DNA from: Acinetobacter baylyi DSM 14961 = CIP 107474
Lineage (GTDB): Bacteria > Pseudomonadota > Gammaproteobacteria > Pseudomonadales > Moraxellaceae
Direction of reading: 5' to 3'
Length of the DNA: 64,000 bases
Assembly (NCBI RefSeq): GCF_000368685.1
Contig: NZ_KB849628.1
Location: 795,228-859,227, forward strand
Below, piece after piece: positions 39,281 to 48,579 of this stretch. Position 1 is the first letter of the stretch. Every line of letters starts with the position of its first letter. A program made the translations under genes and the position numbers. The notes under the pieces are model-generated. The model was not told the origin of the DNA. It searched no databases and saw nothing but the letters and a program-made list of their open reading frames with translations.

Positions 39281-40147
39281 ATGCATTGGGATGATGTGAA
39301 AGTTTTTCTTGCAGTTGCCCGAACAGGCACACTCACCACCGCTGCCGAAAAATTAAATTTAGGTATTGCCACCGTATCGAGGCGTTTGGAGCGCCTAGAG
39401 CAAGATATGGCCATGACGCTGTTTACGCGACATCAAACAGGTTATCAACTTACACTCGAAGGTGAAGCCTTACTTAGTAATGCAGAAGCATTCGAAAATG
39501 CAGCACTCAGCCTGACAGAAAGTGGACAGAATCATGCACAAGCACAGGGATTGGTTCGTTTAGCCGTTTCAGAAAATCTGGCCAATGGTTTGATAATTCC
39601 TTCCTTACAGTCGCTTTTCTCTCGCCATCCCGAGTTACGTATTGAAATTAACAGTGGCGTTCAACTCACTAACTTGCATCGTCGAGATGCCGATTTAGCC
39701 ATTAGAACGATTCAACCTGACGTTGGTAATCTCACCATTAAACGCTTAGGAACACTTCGTTTTGGACTCTATGCCGCCACGTCTTACATGAAGTTTATTC
39801 AAGACCATGATCTTCATCCTGATCAATGTCATTATGTAGGTTGGGCAGATACCCATCAACATTTGTCACTTGCACACTGGATGAAAGACTTTACACGAAA
39901 CCAAAATTTTAAGATTGAAACCAATAGTCTTTCCACACAAATCGATGCTGTGAAATCTGGCTTAGGTATTGGTCTGTTGCCAGACTTTATTGCAAATCAA
40001 TTAGGACTTGTTCAAATCAATGATAACACTCTAGTTGAACAACCCATCTGGTTGGTGGCACACAGTAACTTGATTACAGCCAAAAGAATCAGAACTGTGA
40101 TGGATCATCTGATCCAGCTCTTTGCAGAGCATCCTTCATTTCAGTAA
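39281..40147 (+). CDS. LysR-family regulator
   Basis: A 288-residue LysR protein of the subgroup with an MHWDDVKVFLAVARTGTLTTAAEKL N-terminal helix-turn-helix. It is likely the regulator of the divergent DHA1 transporter gene. The effector-binding domain has usual length and nothing unusual. Confidence 0.85.
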   Translation: MHWDDVKVFLAVARTGTLTTAAEKLNLGIATVSRRLERLEQDMAMTLFTRHQTGYQLTLEGEALLSNAEAFENAALSLTESGQNHAQAQGLVRLAVSENLANGLIIPSLQSLFSRHPELRIEINSGVQLTNLHRRDADLAIRTIQPDVGNLTIKRLGTLRFGLYAATSYMKFIQDHDLHPDQCHYVGWADTHQHLSLAHWMKDFTRNQNFKIETNSLSTQIDAVKSGLGIGLLPDFIANQLGLVQINDNTLVEQPIWLVAHSNLITAKRIRTVMDHLIQLFAEHPSFQ

Positions 40148-40238
40148 TCAAATCAAAATCCTCATTGCATCTACTAACGGCTATTTAGGCAACTTGATCA
40201 GGTCTGACACTGAGAAAATTTAGTGCAAAAAACCATCA

Positions 40239-40323
40239 TGGTATAAGAATTGCTTTAATAAAATGAAATTAATATTCCCATTAGGAATAAAAAGATTTTT
40301 TCATTTTCTTTTCCCGTTAGGAG
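40239..40323 (+). promoter_or_regulatory. sigma-54-like promoter and two operator copies for the ammonium channel gene
   Basis: TGGTATAAGAATTGC (40239-40253) has the -24 GG and -12 GC at RpoN spacing, predicting a start near 40265. TATTCCCATTAGGAATA (40273-40289) is a palindrome with six-base arms just downstream. A second, weaker copy, TTCCCGTTAGGAG (40311-40323), lies 36 bp further and contains the Shine-Dalgarno AGGAG of the gene. Confidence 0.6.
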
Positions 40324-40331
40324 TCTCCATC

Positions 40332-41642
40332 ATGTCCTCCGATATACTCAAAAAATTAGGATTGTGTCTGTTAACGCTTATGCCTGCTTATGCATGTGCT
40401 GCCGATACGCCTTTTGATGCTGCTTCGACTGTATGGCTCATGGTTTCTGCAATTTTGGTGCTGATCATGTTTATTCCTGGTCTGGCACTGTTTTATGGCG
40501 GAATGCTCAGAGCAAAAAATGTGCTGTCTATTTTTTCCCAGTTTTTTGCCGTTGCAGGTGCCGTCGGTATTTTATGGATCGCAATTGTGTATAGCATTGT
40601 GGCAGATACTACGCATATGAGTGAAGGCAGCCTTAATCTGAATAGCTTTATAGGAGGCTTTGGCAAAGCATTTATGGCAGGAATTACAGACCAGACTCTC
40701 ATTGCTGGAGTACCAGAATACGTGGTGTGTATTTTTGGTTTGACCTTCGCCATGATTACACCCTGTATTGCCCTTGGTGGTTTTGCAGAACGAATGAAGT
40801 TTGGTGCTGTGGTGTTGTTTGGTGCACTCTGGCTGGTTTTGGTCTATGGGCCTTTGGCACATATGGTCTGGGGCGGTCCAGGCGCGATTATGCATAACTG
40901 GGGCGTACTTGATTTTGCAGGTGGAACGGCTGTACACATCAATTCGGGTGTTGCTGCTCTGGTAGGTGCAATCGTTGTTGGGCAACGTCGTGGTTGGCCG
41001 ACCACAGCCATGCCTCCTCACAATCTGGTGTTTACCATGATGGGCGCTGCTCTATTATGGGCAGGCTGGTACGGCTTCAATGTCGGCTCAGCGCTGGCAG
41101 CAAATACCACAGCGGGACTGGTACTCATGACCACCACCATTGCAACTTGCGGTGGAATTGTAGGCTGGATAATGATTGAAAAAATCATGACTCAACAAGT
41201 GACCTCATTGGGGCTTGCGTCTGGTGTCATTGCAGGTTTGGTTGGTATTACCCCTGCAGCTGCTTATGTTGGCCCTTTTGGTGCAATCGCAGTCGGTTTG
41301 ATAACCAGCTTATGTTGCTTCTTTGCCGTAACAGGGCTCAAACGCAAATTTGGTTTCGATGATGCTTTGGATGTATTTGCGCTACATGGTATTGGGGGAA
41401 TGGCGGGCTGTATTCTGACCGGAATCTTTTGCATTCCTGCACTGGGCGGCAATCAGGATGTTGATCTGGTTAAACAGCTCACAGCTCAAATTGCCAGTAT
41501 TGCTCTAACCGTCATTTACTGTGGTGTATTCACTTGGATTATTATGAAGATTATCGACAAAACTATTGGTTTACGCGTTACATCTGAACAGGAACAACAA
41601 GGACTCGATGTCAGTGATCATAATGAACGTGCCTACAATTAA
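40332..41642 (+). CDS. amt: ammonium/methylammonium channel (Amt/AmtB)
   Basis: A 436-residue Amt channel. A cleavable signal peptide (about 1-23, ending AYACA-A) precedes eleven membrane spans; GLALFYGGMLRAKN, the WGGPGAIMHNWGVLDFAGGTAVHINSG-type region and HGIGGMAG with the pore histidines are present. The start at 40332 is chosen for AGGAG eight bases upstream and the good signal peptide; the frame is open further left through the operator sites. Amt proteins conduct methylammonium too, which fits the methylamine genes of this window. No glnK lies next to it. Confidence 0.93.
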   Translation: MSSDILKKLGLCLLTLMPAYACAADTPFDAASTVWLMVSAILVLIMFIPGLALFYGGMLRAKNVLSIFSQFFAVAGAVGILWIAIVYSIVADTTHMSEGSLNLNSFIGGFGKAFMAGITDQTLIAGVPEYVVCIFGLTFAMITPCIALGGFAERMKFGAVVLFGALWLVLVYGPLAHMVWGGPGAIMHNWGVLDFAGGTAVHINSGVAALVGAIVVGQRRGWPTTAMPPHNLVFTMMGAALLWAGWYGFNVGSALAANTTAGLVLMTTTIATCGGIVGWIMIEKIMTQQVTSLGLASGVIAGLVGITPAAAYVGPFGAIAVGLITSLCCFFAVTGLKRKFGFDDALDVFALHGIGGMAGCILTGIFCIPALGGNQDVDLVKQLTAQIASIALTVIYCGVFTWIIMKIIDKTIGLRVTSEQEQQGLDVSDHNERAYN

Positions 41643-41686
41643 ATACGCTATGTGATAATTGACGGTTATATTTATCCAGATCCATC

Positions 41687-41720
41687 AAAAATAAGAACCT
41701 AAATTTAGGTTCTTATTTTT
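41687..41720. terminator. bidirectional intrinsic terminator
   Basis: A perfect 34-bp palindrome with arms AAAAATAAGAACCTAAA (41687-41703) and its complement (41704-41720). It lies between the converging amt and MFS genes and gives a T-run on either strand. Confidence 0.9.
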
Positions 41721-41735
41721 TGCAGGTTTTAATGA

Positions 41736-43208
41736 TTAATCTGCCACAGCTACAGCATCCAAACCTGACTTTTTATCATGTTCAGGATCTTTCGCATCAA
41801 TATCCTGTGCAGTAGGTTCATACTTAATCAGCAGTCCAATCACAACCAGCGGAATAACAGCAAAAATAGAGATGATTAAAAACACATCGGTTTGATAACG
41901 TGCCATCCAGATAGGAAGTAAAAACATCGCACTGGCCTGTGCCACGCCAGTTACAGCACGATTAAAACCAACGCCAATTCCACGGATTTCGGCGGGATAT
42001 GCCATAGTTGGATAAACCATCATTTGTGCGCCAGGCCCAAAACCTTCTGCGAACAACCATAATCCCAACATGATAATCGCGGTATATACCAGATAAGGAT
42101 TCTGAGGCTCTCCAATGTACGATAAAACAATTAGAGCGATGAATTGCAAGAAAAATCCCACAAGTAAAATATGTCTAGATGTCAAGCGGCTCGCAACATA
42201 TATACCGAGTAAACCACCAGTAAATGCAAAAAGCAGGTTTAATCCTAACGTTGTTGTAATGGTAGTTAACACATCTGTATGAAAAAAGCGCATTAAGATT
42301 GACGGTAGAAAGAAGGCAATCGTTGTATATTGAAAAGCGACCGAAACATGAATCACTAAAGAAACAATAGTTCTCGGCAAATAGGTCTTATTGAATAGCA
42401 CCTTGAAACTGAGTTTAGGTGGTTTAATTGCTGCTTTTTTTATTACAGGTTCAGGGCTTGCAAAAGCATTGATATCATACGATTCACGTAAAATTTTGGC
42501 AGCTCCTGCCAAATTGCCTTGATTGGCTAACCAAATAGGAGATTCAGTCAAGTATTTACTTCGAATAAAAATAATAAACAAAGCAGGAACAGCACCAAAA
42601 ATTAGAGAAGCACGCCATAACCAATTGATATGTTCGGGTGGTAATAAAAAATATAATGCCAAGACAATTCCAAAACATACCGAAGAAGCTGCATACCACA
42701 TTGGGCACCATGCCGCTAAACGTGCAGCCTTGTTACTTTTACCACTAAACTTTGAGAACTCTGAAAGATAAGACATGGCAACAGGTAAATCTATTCCAAC
42801 ACTAATTCCCATAATAAATCGTGCAATAATCAAAACCCATACATTGGGTGCAAAACCTGCAACAATAGCCGCAATGACAAACAGCACCATATCGGCCATA
42901 AAGACTCGATAGCGTCCGATTTTGTCGGTTAGCCAGCCACCAACAAGATTACCCACAATGGTTCCGCAGATAATGGCAGAGGCAACGACACCAGTCATAA
43001 CAGGAGTCAGTGAAAACTCTTGTACCACTTGATCTATACCAAAAGATAAGGTGGTAAGATCATATGCATCGATAAATACCCCAATCAATGCCAACCAAAT
43101 CACTTTATTACTTTTCCCCTGTCCAGCAAATTTTGAGACCAATCTTGAAACATCGGCTGAACTTTTAATTTCATATCGATTGGCATCAATCGAATTGATT
43201 TGACTCAT
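41736..43208 (-). CDS. MFS transporter, metabolite:H+ symporter type
   Basis: A 490-residue, twelve-span MFS protein resembling aromatic-acid/sugar symporters (FIDAYDLTTLSFGIDQV in span 1, GWLTDKIGRYRVF between spans 2 and 3, GISVGIDLPVAMSYLSEF in span 4). The ATG at 43208 is preferred over a GTG three codons earlier; neither has a strong ribosome-binding site. It lies 3' of a monooxygenase gene on the same strand and probably imports that enzyme's substrate, which is unknown. Confidence 0.82.
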   Translation of the reverse strand: MSQINSIDANRYEIKSSADVSRLVSKFAGQGKSNKVIWLALIGVFIDAYDLTTLSFGIDQVVQEFSLTPVMTGVVASAIICGTIVGNLVGGWLTDKIGRYRVFMADMVLFVIAAIVAGFAPNVWVLIIARFIMGISVGIDLPVAMSYLSEFSKFSGKSNKAARLAAWCPMWYAASSVCFGIVLALYFLLPPEHINWLWRASLIFGAVPALFIIFIRSKYLTESPIWLANQGNLAGAAKILRESYDINAFASPEPVIKKAAIKPPKLSFKVLFNKTYLPRTIVSLVIHVSVAFQYTTIAFFLPSILMRFFHTDVLTTITTTLGLNLLFAFTGGLLGIYVASRLTSRHILLVGFFLQFIALIVLSYIGEPQNPYLVYTAIIMLGLWLFAEGFGPGAQMMVYPTMAYPAEIRGIGVGFNRAVTGVAQASAMFLLPIWMARYQTDVFLIISIFAVIPLVVIGLLIKYEPTAQDIDAKDPEHDKKSGLDAVAVAD

Positions 43209-43361
43209 TTTAAACACAACCCATTATTCGTATAACTTAATATATAGGTTGAGATATAAATAAATAAAATAATTAAAAATTTATAATAAATTCATTTTTA
43301 TGATTTAATCATTTTCTATAATTAAATTTAACGTCCTTGTTTTTATTTAATTAATCATTCG

Positions 43362-44753
43362 TTAAACTGCATGAGAAAATTGGATTGAATGATTATAGCG
43401 ATAAGAAGCCCCTTTATGGTTATTGGGTAAATGTGCACTATTTCCAAATAATTTTTCGCGTAAAGTTCCCTCACGATATTCAGTTTTATATACACCACGT
43501 TTTTGTAATTCAGGAACAATATAATCAACAACATCAATAAAACTTTGATGCGCTAAAATATAGGCCAAATTAAAACCATCAATATCGGTATCTTCAATCC
43601 ATTGCTGCAAATGATCTGCAACGGTGCTGGCTGAACCAACAACAACTGGGCCATTACCTCCAAGACTATTCCAATTTGCAATTTCCTCAATGGTCCAAAC
43701 TCGATCAGGATCAGCATTTACATAAGAATCCAGCAACGACTGAATCGCATTGGTATGAATATACTCTACCTTATCGGCTGGTTGATATTGTGAAAAATCG
43801 ACACCAGACCAGCCTGAGAGCAAGGTCAATGCACCATCATAACTACCATAAGACTGATATTCTTTAAACTTTTCATGAGCCTTAAGGTCTGTTTCATCTG
43901 TAACAATAGAAAGTAAGGTATAAATTTTGACCGAGTAAGGATCACGCCCTTCTTCAATCAATTTTTTTCGAATACCTTGTACAACTTTCTTTGCTGCAAC
44001 TTTTGAAGGCGCTGCAATAAACACGCATTCGGCATTCTGGCTTGCAAATTTTTGTCCGCGCGTAGATGCGCCTGCTTGATAAAGTACAGGTGTACGTTGT
44101 GGCGACGGCTCACAAATATGAATACCCGGTACTGTAAAGTATTTTCCTTGATGATCAATTGGATGGACCTTGCGATGATCGGCAAAAATACCCTTTTCTT
44201 TATCACGCAATACTGCATCGTTCTCCCAAGATCCTTCCCACAATTTATAGAGAACCTCTAAATATTCATCTGCAATATCATAACGATTGTCATGATTAAC
44301 CTGAGTTTTTAATCCCAGATTTTTAGAACCACTTTCAAGATAAGATGTGACAATATTCCAGCCCACACGCCCTTTAGTCAGATGATCTAAAGTACTGATT
44401 CGGCGGGCGAAAGGATAAGGATGCTCAAAAGAAATAGACGTTGTGAGTCCAAAGCCCAGATGCTTCGTTACAGCAGCCATTGCAGGTATAATTTGTAAGG
44501 GATCATTGACAGGAACTTGCACAGCACCCGTAAGGGCATGCTCTGCACTATTATGATAAACGTCGTAAATTCCTAAAACATCTGCAATAAAAATACCGTC
44601 AAATAATCCTTTCTCTAAAATTTTTGAAAGATCAGTCCAGTATTCAATATCTTTATATTGTGTAGAGCGATCTTGAGGATGACGCCATAATCCAGGAGAT
44701 TGATGGGCGATACAATTCATTTCAAATGCATTAAAACTAATTTGCTTAGACAT
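43362..44753 (-). CDS. flavin-dependent monooxygenase, NtaA/SnaA/DmoA family
   Basis: A 463-residue bacterial luciferase-like (LLM) oxygenase of the long NtaA/DszA/DmoA subgroup. The family signatures RISTLDHLTKGRVGWNIVTS, HQGKYFTVPGIH and PVLYQAGASTRGQKFA are present. Such enzymes use FMNH2 from a separate reductase to oxidise organosulfur compounds or chelators. No dedicated reductase gene is adjacent; the trigonelline reductase TgnA gene lies about 10 kb away. The neighbouring acyl-CoA-dehydrogenase-like gene makes organosulfur desulfurisation plausible but unproven. Confidence 0.82.
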   Translation of the reverse strand: MSKQISFNAFEMNCIAHQSPGLWRHPQDRSTQYKDIEYWTDLSKILEKGLFDGIFIADVLGIYDVYHNSAEHALTGAVQVPVNDPLQIIPAMAAVTKHLGFGLTTSISFEHPYPFARRISTLDHLTKGRVGWNIVTSYLESGSKNLGLKTQVNHDNRYDIADEYLEVLYKLWEGSWENDAVLRDKEKGIFADHRKVHPIDHQGKYFTVPGIHICEPSPQRTPVLYQAGASTRGQKFASQNAECVFIAAPSKVAAKKVVQGIRKKLIEEGRDPYSVKIYTLLSIVTDETDLKAHEKFKEYQSYGSYDGALTLLSGWSGVDFSQYQPADKVEYIHTNAIQSLLDSYVNADPDRVWTIEEIANWNSLGGNGPVVVGSASTVADHLQQWIEDTDIDGFNLAYILAHQSFIDVVDYIVPELQKRGVYKTEYREGTLREKLFGNSAHLPNNHKGASYRYNHSIQFSHAV

Positions 44754-44915
44754 AATTGATTTTTTAAATTAAACAACTTGATTTCATCTTAAATTATTTT
44801 TTATCACTTTTTTATCATAATAATTTCTGAGCTTATTCATATATCAAACTATAATAACAAATAGATCCATTATCTTAATAATGGATCATGATATTCATTT
44901 TAATTCTATATTTTT

Positions 44916-46217
44916 CTATTTATTTAGTTCTATTGCATTCCCAATTCGCCATTGATAAGGAGGTAATTTCCCATTGACACTAAAATCTCCAATAATTCGT
45001 TCTTTAAAAATACGAGGATTATGTGAAGACAAGGTTCTCACATTACGCCAATAGCGATCAAAACCATATTTTTTATCTGATGCTGATGCCCCCAGTGCAT
45101 CAAATAAAAGTGTAGATGCATTAAGCACCAATGTGGTAATAACACCTTGTGCTTGAGCACTTTCTAATTCTGTCAATGCATTTAGATCGGCTTCTTTTTG
45201 TTCATTATCTTGCAATGCAGCTAAATACGTACGCTGTAAACTTTGAGCAACTTTTTCAACTAAAACCCCAGCACTGTATGCAGCGGTACGAACTTGTCCT
45301 ACCACTTGCAAAATTTGTGGATCATTTTGAATAAATTGACTATTGGCATGAGAGTAGTTACGGGTTCGTTTAGCAACAGCAGCAGAAACATCATAGGTTG
45401 CTGCACGTGCCAAGCCAGTGATAATGGCAAGCTGTACCAATTGATAAAAGGCAGACGAATATTTAAAACGTAATTCATCATTCAAAATTTCGTTAGCATC
45501 TATCTGTACCTCTTTAAAAATAGCCGTACCACTTGCAGTCAACTGCTGACCAAATCCATTCCAATCATCTATAATTTCGACGCCTTTTGCTTCTCTTGCA
45601 ATAATGACAGATGCCGATTCGCCCTCAAAATCGGTTACTCCAACGTCGATCCAATCGGCAAACAAACTCCCAGTAGTATAGTATTTTTTTCCCGTCACCA
45701 GAATTTGATCATCATGATCTTTACTTAAATGCGTTTGAAACTGATGAATTGATTGCTGACCACCTTCGGACCAAGCACTACCAATGGTTTCACCACGTGC
45801 TATACGCTTTAGCCAGCGTTGTTTAAACTTTTGGTTTTTGGAGATAAGTACATCTTCGGTAAAACCAAAGTGAATACGTAAAATTTGCGGTAAATTGGAA
45901 TCTGCTTCGGCAAGCTCAATTAATAGGGCAAATAATTCAGGTATACTCGCCTCAAAACCGCCATATTGTTTAGGCAAACGCAAACGAGTAAATCCACTGT
46001 CTTTAAGCCATGCTAACTGTTCAAATGGTAATTGATGTGTCTGCTCTCTGGCTAAAGTACCCTGTTTTATTTTTTGAAATACGGGACGGAAATGTTGTGC
46101 TAAATCATCATAACGATCTGAAACTGGTTCCCCCCATACACGATAAATGGTTGCGGTGTCTAATTCAGGCTGATGCGAAAGCTCTGTGATAAAAGCGTGA
46201 ACATTTAGATTGGTCAT
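44916..46217 (-). CDS. acyl-CoA dehydrogenase-like flavin monooxygenase (SfnB/DszC type)
   Basis: A 433-residue protein of the acyl-CoA dehydrogenase fold. FTRLRLPKQYGGFEAS, GSAWSEGGQ and VTGKKYYTTGSLFADWIDVGV resemble SfnB/DszC monooxygenases, not true dehydrogenases; YGFDRYWRNVRTLSSHNP near the end is also typical of that group. An ATG at 46217 is chosen over a TTG four codons earlier. It is first of the unit with the NtaA-type monooxygenase and MFS genes. The substrate is unknown; sulfonates or thioethers are candidates. Confidence 0.78.
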   Translation of the reverse strand: MTNLNVHAFITELSHQPELDTATIYRVWGEPVSDRYDDLAQHFRPVFQKIKQGTLAREQTHQLPFEQLAWLKDSGFTRLRLPKQYGGFEASIPELFALLIELAEADSNLPQILRIHFGFTEDVLISKNQKFKQRWLKRIARGETIGSAWSEGGQQSIHQFQTHLSKDHDDQILVTGKKYYTTGSLFADWIDVGVTDFEGESASVIIAREAKGVEIIDDWNGFGQQLTASGTAIFKEVQIDANEILNDELRFKYSSAFYQLVQLAIITGLARAATYDVSAAVAKRTRNYSHANSQFIQNDPQILQVVGQVRTAAYSAGVLVEKVAQSLQRTYLAALQDNEQKEADLNALTELESAQAQGVITTLVLNASTLLFDALGASASDKKYGFDRYWRNVRTLSSHNPRIFKERIIGDFSVNGKLPPYQWRIGNAIELNK

Positions 46218-46589
46218 TATATATTCCAAAATTCATAATTTTTTTATCATATTTAAAATGTATGAACTTCAAAAAAACAAAAAAATCTATGAAAAGCTTT
46301 TTTTCTCATAAAAAATAGAAAATTTCTCTTATTTTAATTTAGTCAACAAATTACATTTTATATTTTAAAACATGTCTCTAAAAATTTGTATTTCATCAAA
46401 AAACACTTAGTCCATCATAATGCTATCGATAAAACGCGGTACGGCCAACCGAACCAATGATCATTGAAAAATAAACACATAAAGCATGGTGCAGAACCTT
46501 CTTCCCTTAAGTTAAGCAAAAGATTCTGATCTCACCATAAATAAGATAATTTGATATCGCTGAGCTAGATTTGCACGCTACAACTCATT
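46218..46589. other. intergenic region before the monooxygenase unit
   Basis: 372 bp without a gene. AT-rich at its left (46240-46390), then a short more GC-rich patch (46430-46460). It should contain the promoter of the acyl-CoA-dehydrogenase-like gene and the 3' end of the tgnE transcript. I see no convincing hairpin or operator. Confidence 0.55.
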
Positions 46590-46976
46590 TCAAATATTTT
46601 CTGCTTCGTATTCCTTAATTGCTTCTTTGGCAATACGAAAACTATCCACAGCTGCGGGTACGCCACAGTAAATCGCGACTTGTAGCAATACTTCACGAAT
46701 TTTTTCTTTGGGCACACCATTACGTAGCGCGCCCTTCACATGCAGTTTTAATTCATGTGGCCGATTCAGTGCAGAAATCATCGCCAGATTAATCAAACTT
46801 CTTTCTGGCTTCGACAGTTCTTCTCGCCCCCAAACTGCACCCCAGCAATACTCAGTAACGAGTTCCTGCAACGGCAGATTAAAATCGTCTGCATTATTGA
46901 TCGAATTGTTGACGTATTCTTCGCCCAAGACTTGTTTACGAATACTTAAACCCTTCTCAAATCTGTCATTGCTCAT
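46590..46976 (-). CDS. carboxymuconolactone decarboxylase-family protein of the trigonelline cluster
   Basis: A 128-residue CMD/AhpD-like protein (LVTEYCWGAVWGREELSKPERSLINLAMISALNRPHELKLHVKGALRNG is the core). It matches 4-carboxymuconolactone decarboxylases, but no beta-ketoadipate gene is nearby. The ATG at 46976 has GGAGG six bases upstream, inside the end of tgnE, so the two are translationally coupled. The described trigonelline pathway mentions a conserved hypothetical protein that assists the semialdehyde dehydrogenase; this coupling makes the present protein one candidate, by inference. Confidence 0.75.
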   Translation of the reverse strand: MSNDRFEKGLSIRKQVLGEEYVNNSINNADDFNLPLQELVTEYCWGAVWGREELSKPERSLINLAMISALNRPHELKLHVKGALRNGVPKEKIREVLLQVAIYCGVPAAVDSFRIAKEAIKEYEAENI

Positions 46977-48427
46977 CATAATCCTCCAAATAGTGTGTAC
47001 TTGATTTCAAGATAATCTTCGATGCCATATTTTGAGCCTTCACGCCCCAGACCAGAATGCTTGATTCCACCAAAAGGTGCAACTTCATTTGAAATCAGTC
47101 CTTTATTGATGCCCACCATACCGTATTCAAGCTGTTCGCTCATCCGCCATGCACGACCTAAATCGCGTGTATAACAATAGGCTGCAAGACCAAATTCGGT
47201 ATCATTGGCCATCTGAATTGCTTGCTGTTCTGTGTCGAATTTGAAAATTGCAGCTAATGGGCCAAAGGTTTCCTGCGTTGCAACCATCATTTCAGTATTG
47301 GCATCAGCAATCAGCGTCGGTTCAAAAAATAATTCGCCTGTGGCATGTACTTGACCACCTGTAATCAATCGACCATTTTTGCTCAGTGCATCTTCGATAT
47401 GAGATTGTACTTTTGCTACTGCCTGTGCATTAATCAAAGGACCGATTTCACTGCCCGCCTCAAGCCCGTTTCCTATTTTGAGACTTTCAATTTTGGCTTT
47501 AAACACCTGAATGAACTTTTCATAAACACCAGATTGAACCAAGAAACGGTTGACACATACACAGGTTTGTCCTGCATTTCTGAATTTTGCAATAAGCGCG
47601 CCTTCAACCGCTGCTTCGATATCTGCATCATCAAACACAATAAATGGTGCATTGCCGCCCAGTTCAAGCGAGACTTTTTTCAGAGTTTTTGCAGATTTTT
47701 CCAGTAAAAGTTTGCCAATCGGGGTTGAGCCAGTAAAAGTGAACTTACGTACATGATCGCTGGCAAAAATCGCATCACCAATCTGAGCTGCATCACCCGT
47801 CACCACACTCATTATTTCCGCAGGTATTCCTGCCTGTATCGCCAAATCAGCCAATGCCAATGCTGTAAATGGCGTTTCAGGTGCTGGTTTTACAATACAT
47901 GGGCAGCCTGCCGCCAATGCTGGCGCCACTTTTCGGGTAATCATGGCAGCAGGGAAATTCCAAGGTGTAATTGCAGCCACCACGCCAATCGGCTGTTTGT
48001 TGACCACAATTCGTGCATCTGGATAAGGGCTTGGAATGATGTCGCCATAGATACGTTTGGCTTCTTCTGCAAACCATTCTATAAAGCTTGCCGCATAGAT
48101 GATTTCACCTTTTGCTTCGTTAAATGGTTTCCCCTGCTCAGTTGTCAGAATTTCTGCAAGAACATCAAGATTGAGTAAAATCAGGTCATACCATTTTTTG
48201 AGTAAAGCTGATCTTTCCTTTGCTGTCTTTGTTTTCCACATTTCCCACGACGCATAAGCCGCTTCAATCGCGCGCTCTGTTTCAGCCCGCCCCATATTGG
48301 GAACATATCCAATCAATTCTTGGGTGGCAGGATTAAAAATGGGCGTTTTTTCAGCATTATCGGCATCGCACCATTGTCCAGCGACTAAAGCTTTCTGCCG
48401 AAATAAAGGCTGTTGTTGAAGATCCAT
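46976..48427 (-). CDS. tgnE: succinate-semialdehyde dehydrogenase of trigonelline degradation
   Basis: A 483-residue aldehyde dehydrogenase close to GabD. It has the FTGSTPIGK cofactor loop, the catalytic glutamate in LELGGNAPFIVF and the catalytic cysteine in NAGQTCVCVNR. It oxidises the succinate semialdehyde released by TgnD to succinate. AGGA lies nine bases before the ATG, and a palindromic GntR-type operator lies about 100 bp upstream. An ordinary GABA-pathway SSADH is the alternative, but no GABA genes are near. Confidence 0.87.
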   Translation of the reverse strand: MDLQQQPLFRQKALVAGQWCDADNAEKTPIFNPATQELIGYVPNMGRAETERAIEAAYASWEMWKTKTAKERSALLKKWYDLILLNLDVLAEILTTEQGKPFNEAKGEIIYAASFIEWFAEEAKRIYGDIIPSPYPDARIVVNKQPIGVVAAITPWNFPAAMITRKVAPALAAGCPCIVKPAPETPFTALALADLAIQAGIPAEIMSVVTGDAAQIGDAIFASDHVRKFTFTGSTPIGKLLLEKSAKTLKKVSLELGGNAPFIVFDDADIEAAVEGALIAKFRNAGQTCVCVNRFLVQSGVYEKFIQVFKAKIESLKIGNGLEAGSEIGPLINAQAVAKVQSHIEDALSKNGRLITGGQVHATGELFFEPTLIADANTEMMVATQETFGPLAAIFKFDTEQQAIQMANDTEFGLAAYCYTRDLGRAWRMSEQLEYGMVGINKGLISNEVAPFGGIKHSGLGREGSKYGIEDYLEIKYTLFGGL

Positions 48428-48497
48428 GTTTGCCGATCCTATTCAATCTTAATGTATAGACAGGCTATAAAAATTCACGCTATAACCTGGATGAGTA

Positions 48498-48532
48498 ATG
48501 GATACCATATCTTACACATATGGTATACCATA
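48498..48532. promoter_or_regulatory. TgnR-type operators upstream of tgnE
   Basis: TATGGTATACCATA (48519-48532) is a perfect 14-base palindrome, and ATGGATACCAT (48498-48508) is a close relative 21 bp away. The TGGTATACCA core is typical of GntR/FCD operators, and a near copy lies in the tgnR-tgnD divergent region. Confidence 0.7.
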
Positions 48533-48579
48533 AAAATAGTGAAAAATTTTTGAGCACTTCTGCTCATGAATATGATTGC

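Noticed and set aside
40572..41021. 149-codon minus-strand frame inside amt
   Set aside because: Antisense to conserved Amt sequence, with no domain recognisable; a shadow frame.
46590..46976. A protocatechuate (beta-ketoadipate) pathway gene
   Set aside because: The CMD fold suggests it, but no other gene of that pathway is near, and the gene is coupled to tgnE.
47753..48178. 141-codon plus-strand frame inside tgnE
   Set aside because: Composition (many C, H, W, F) is typical of an antisense shadow; tgnE on the other strand is a clear aldehyde dehydrogenase.
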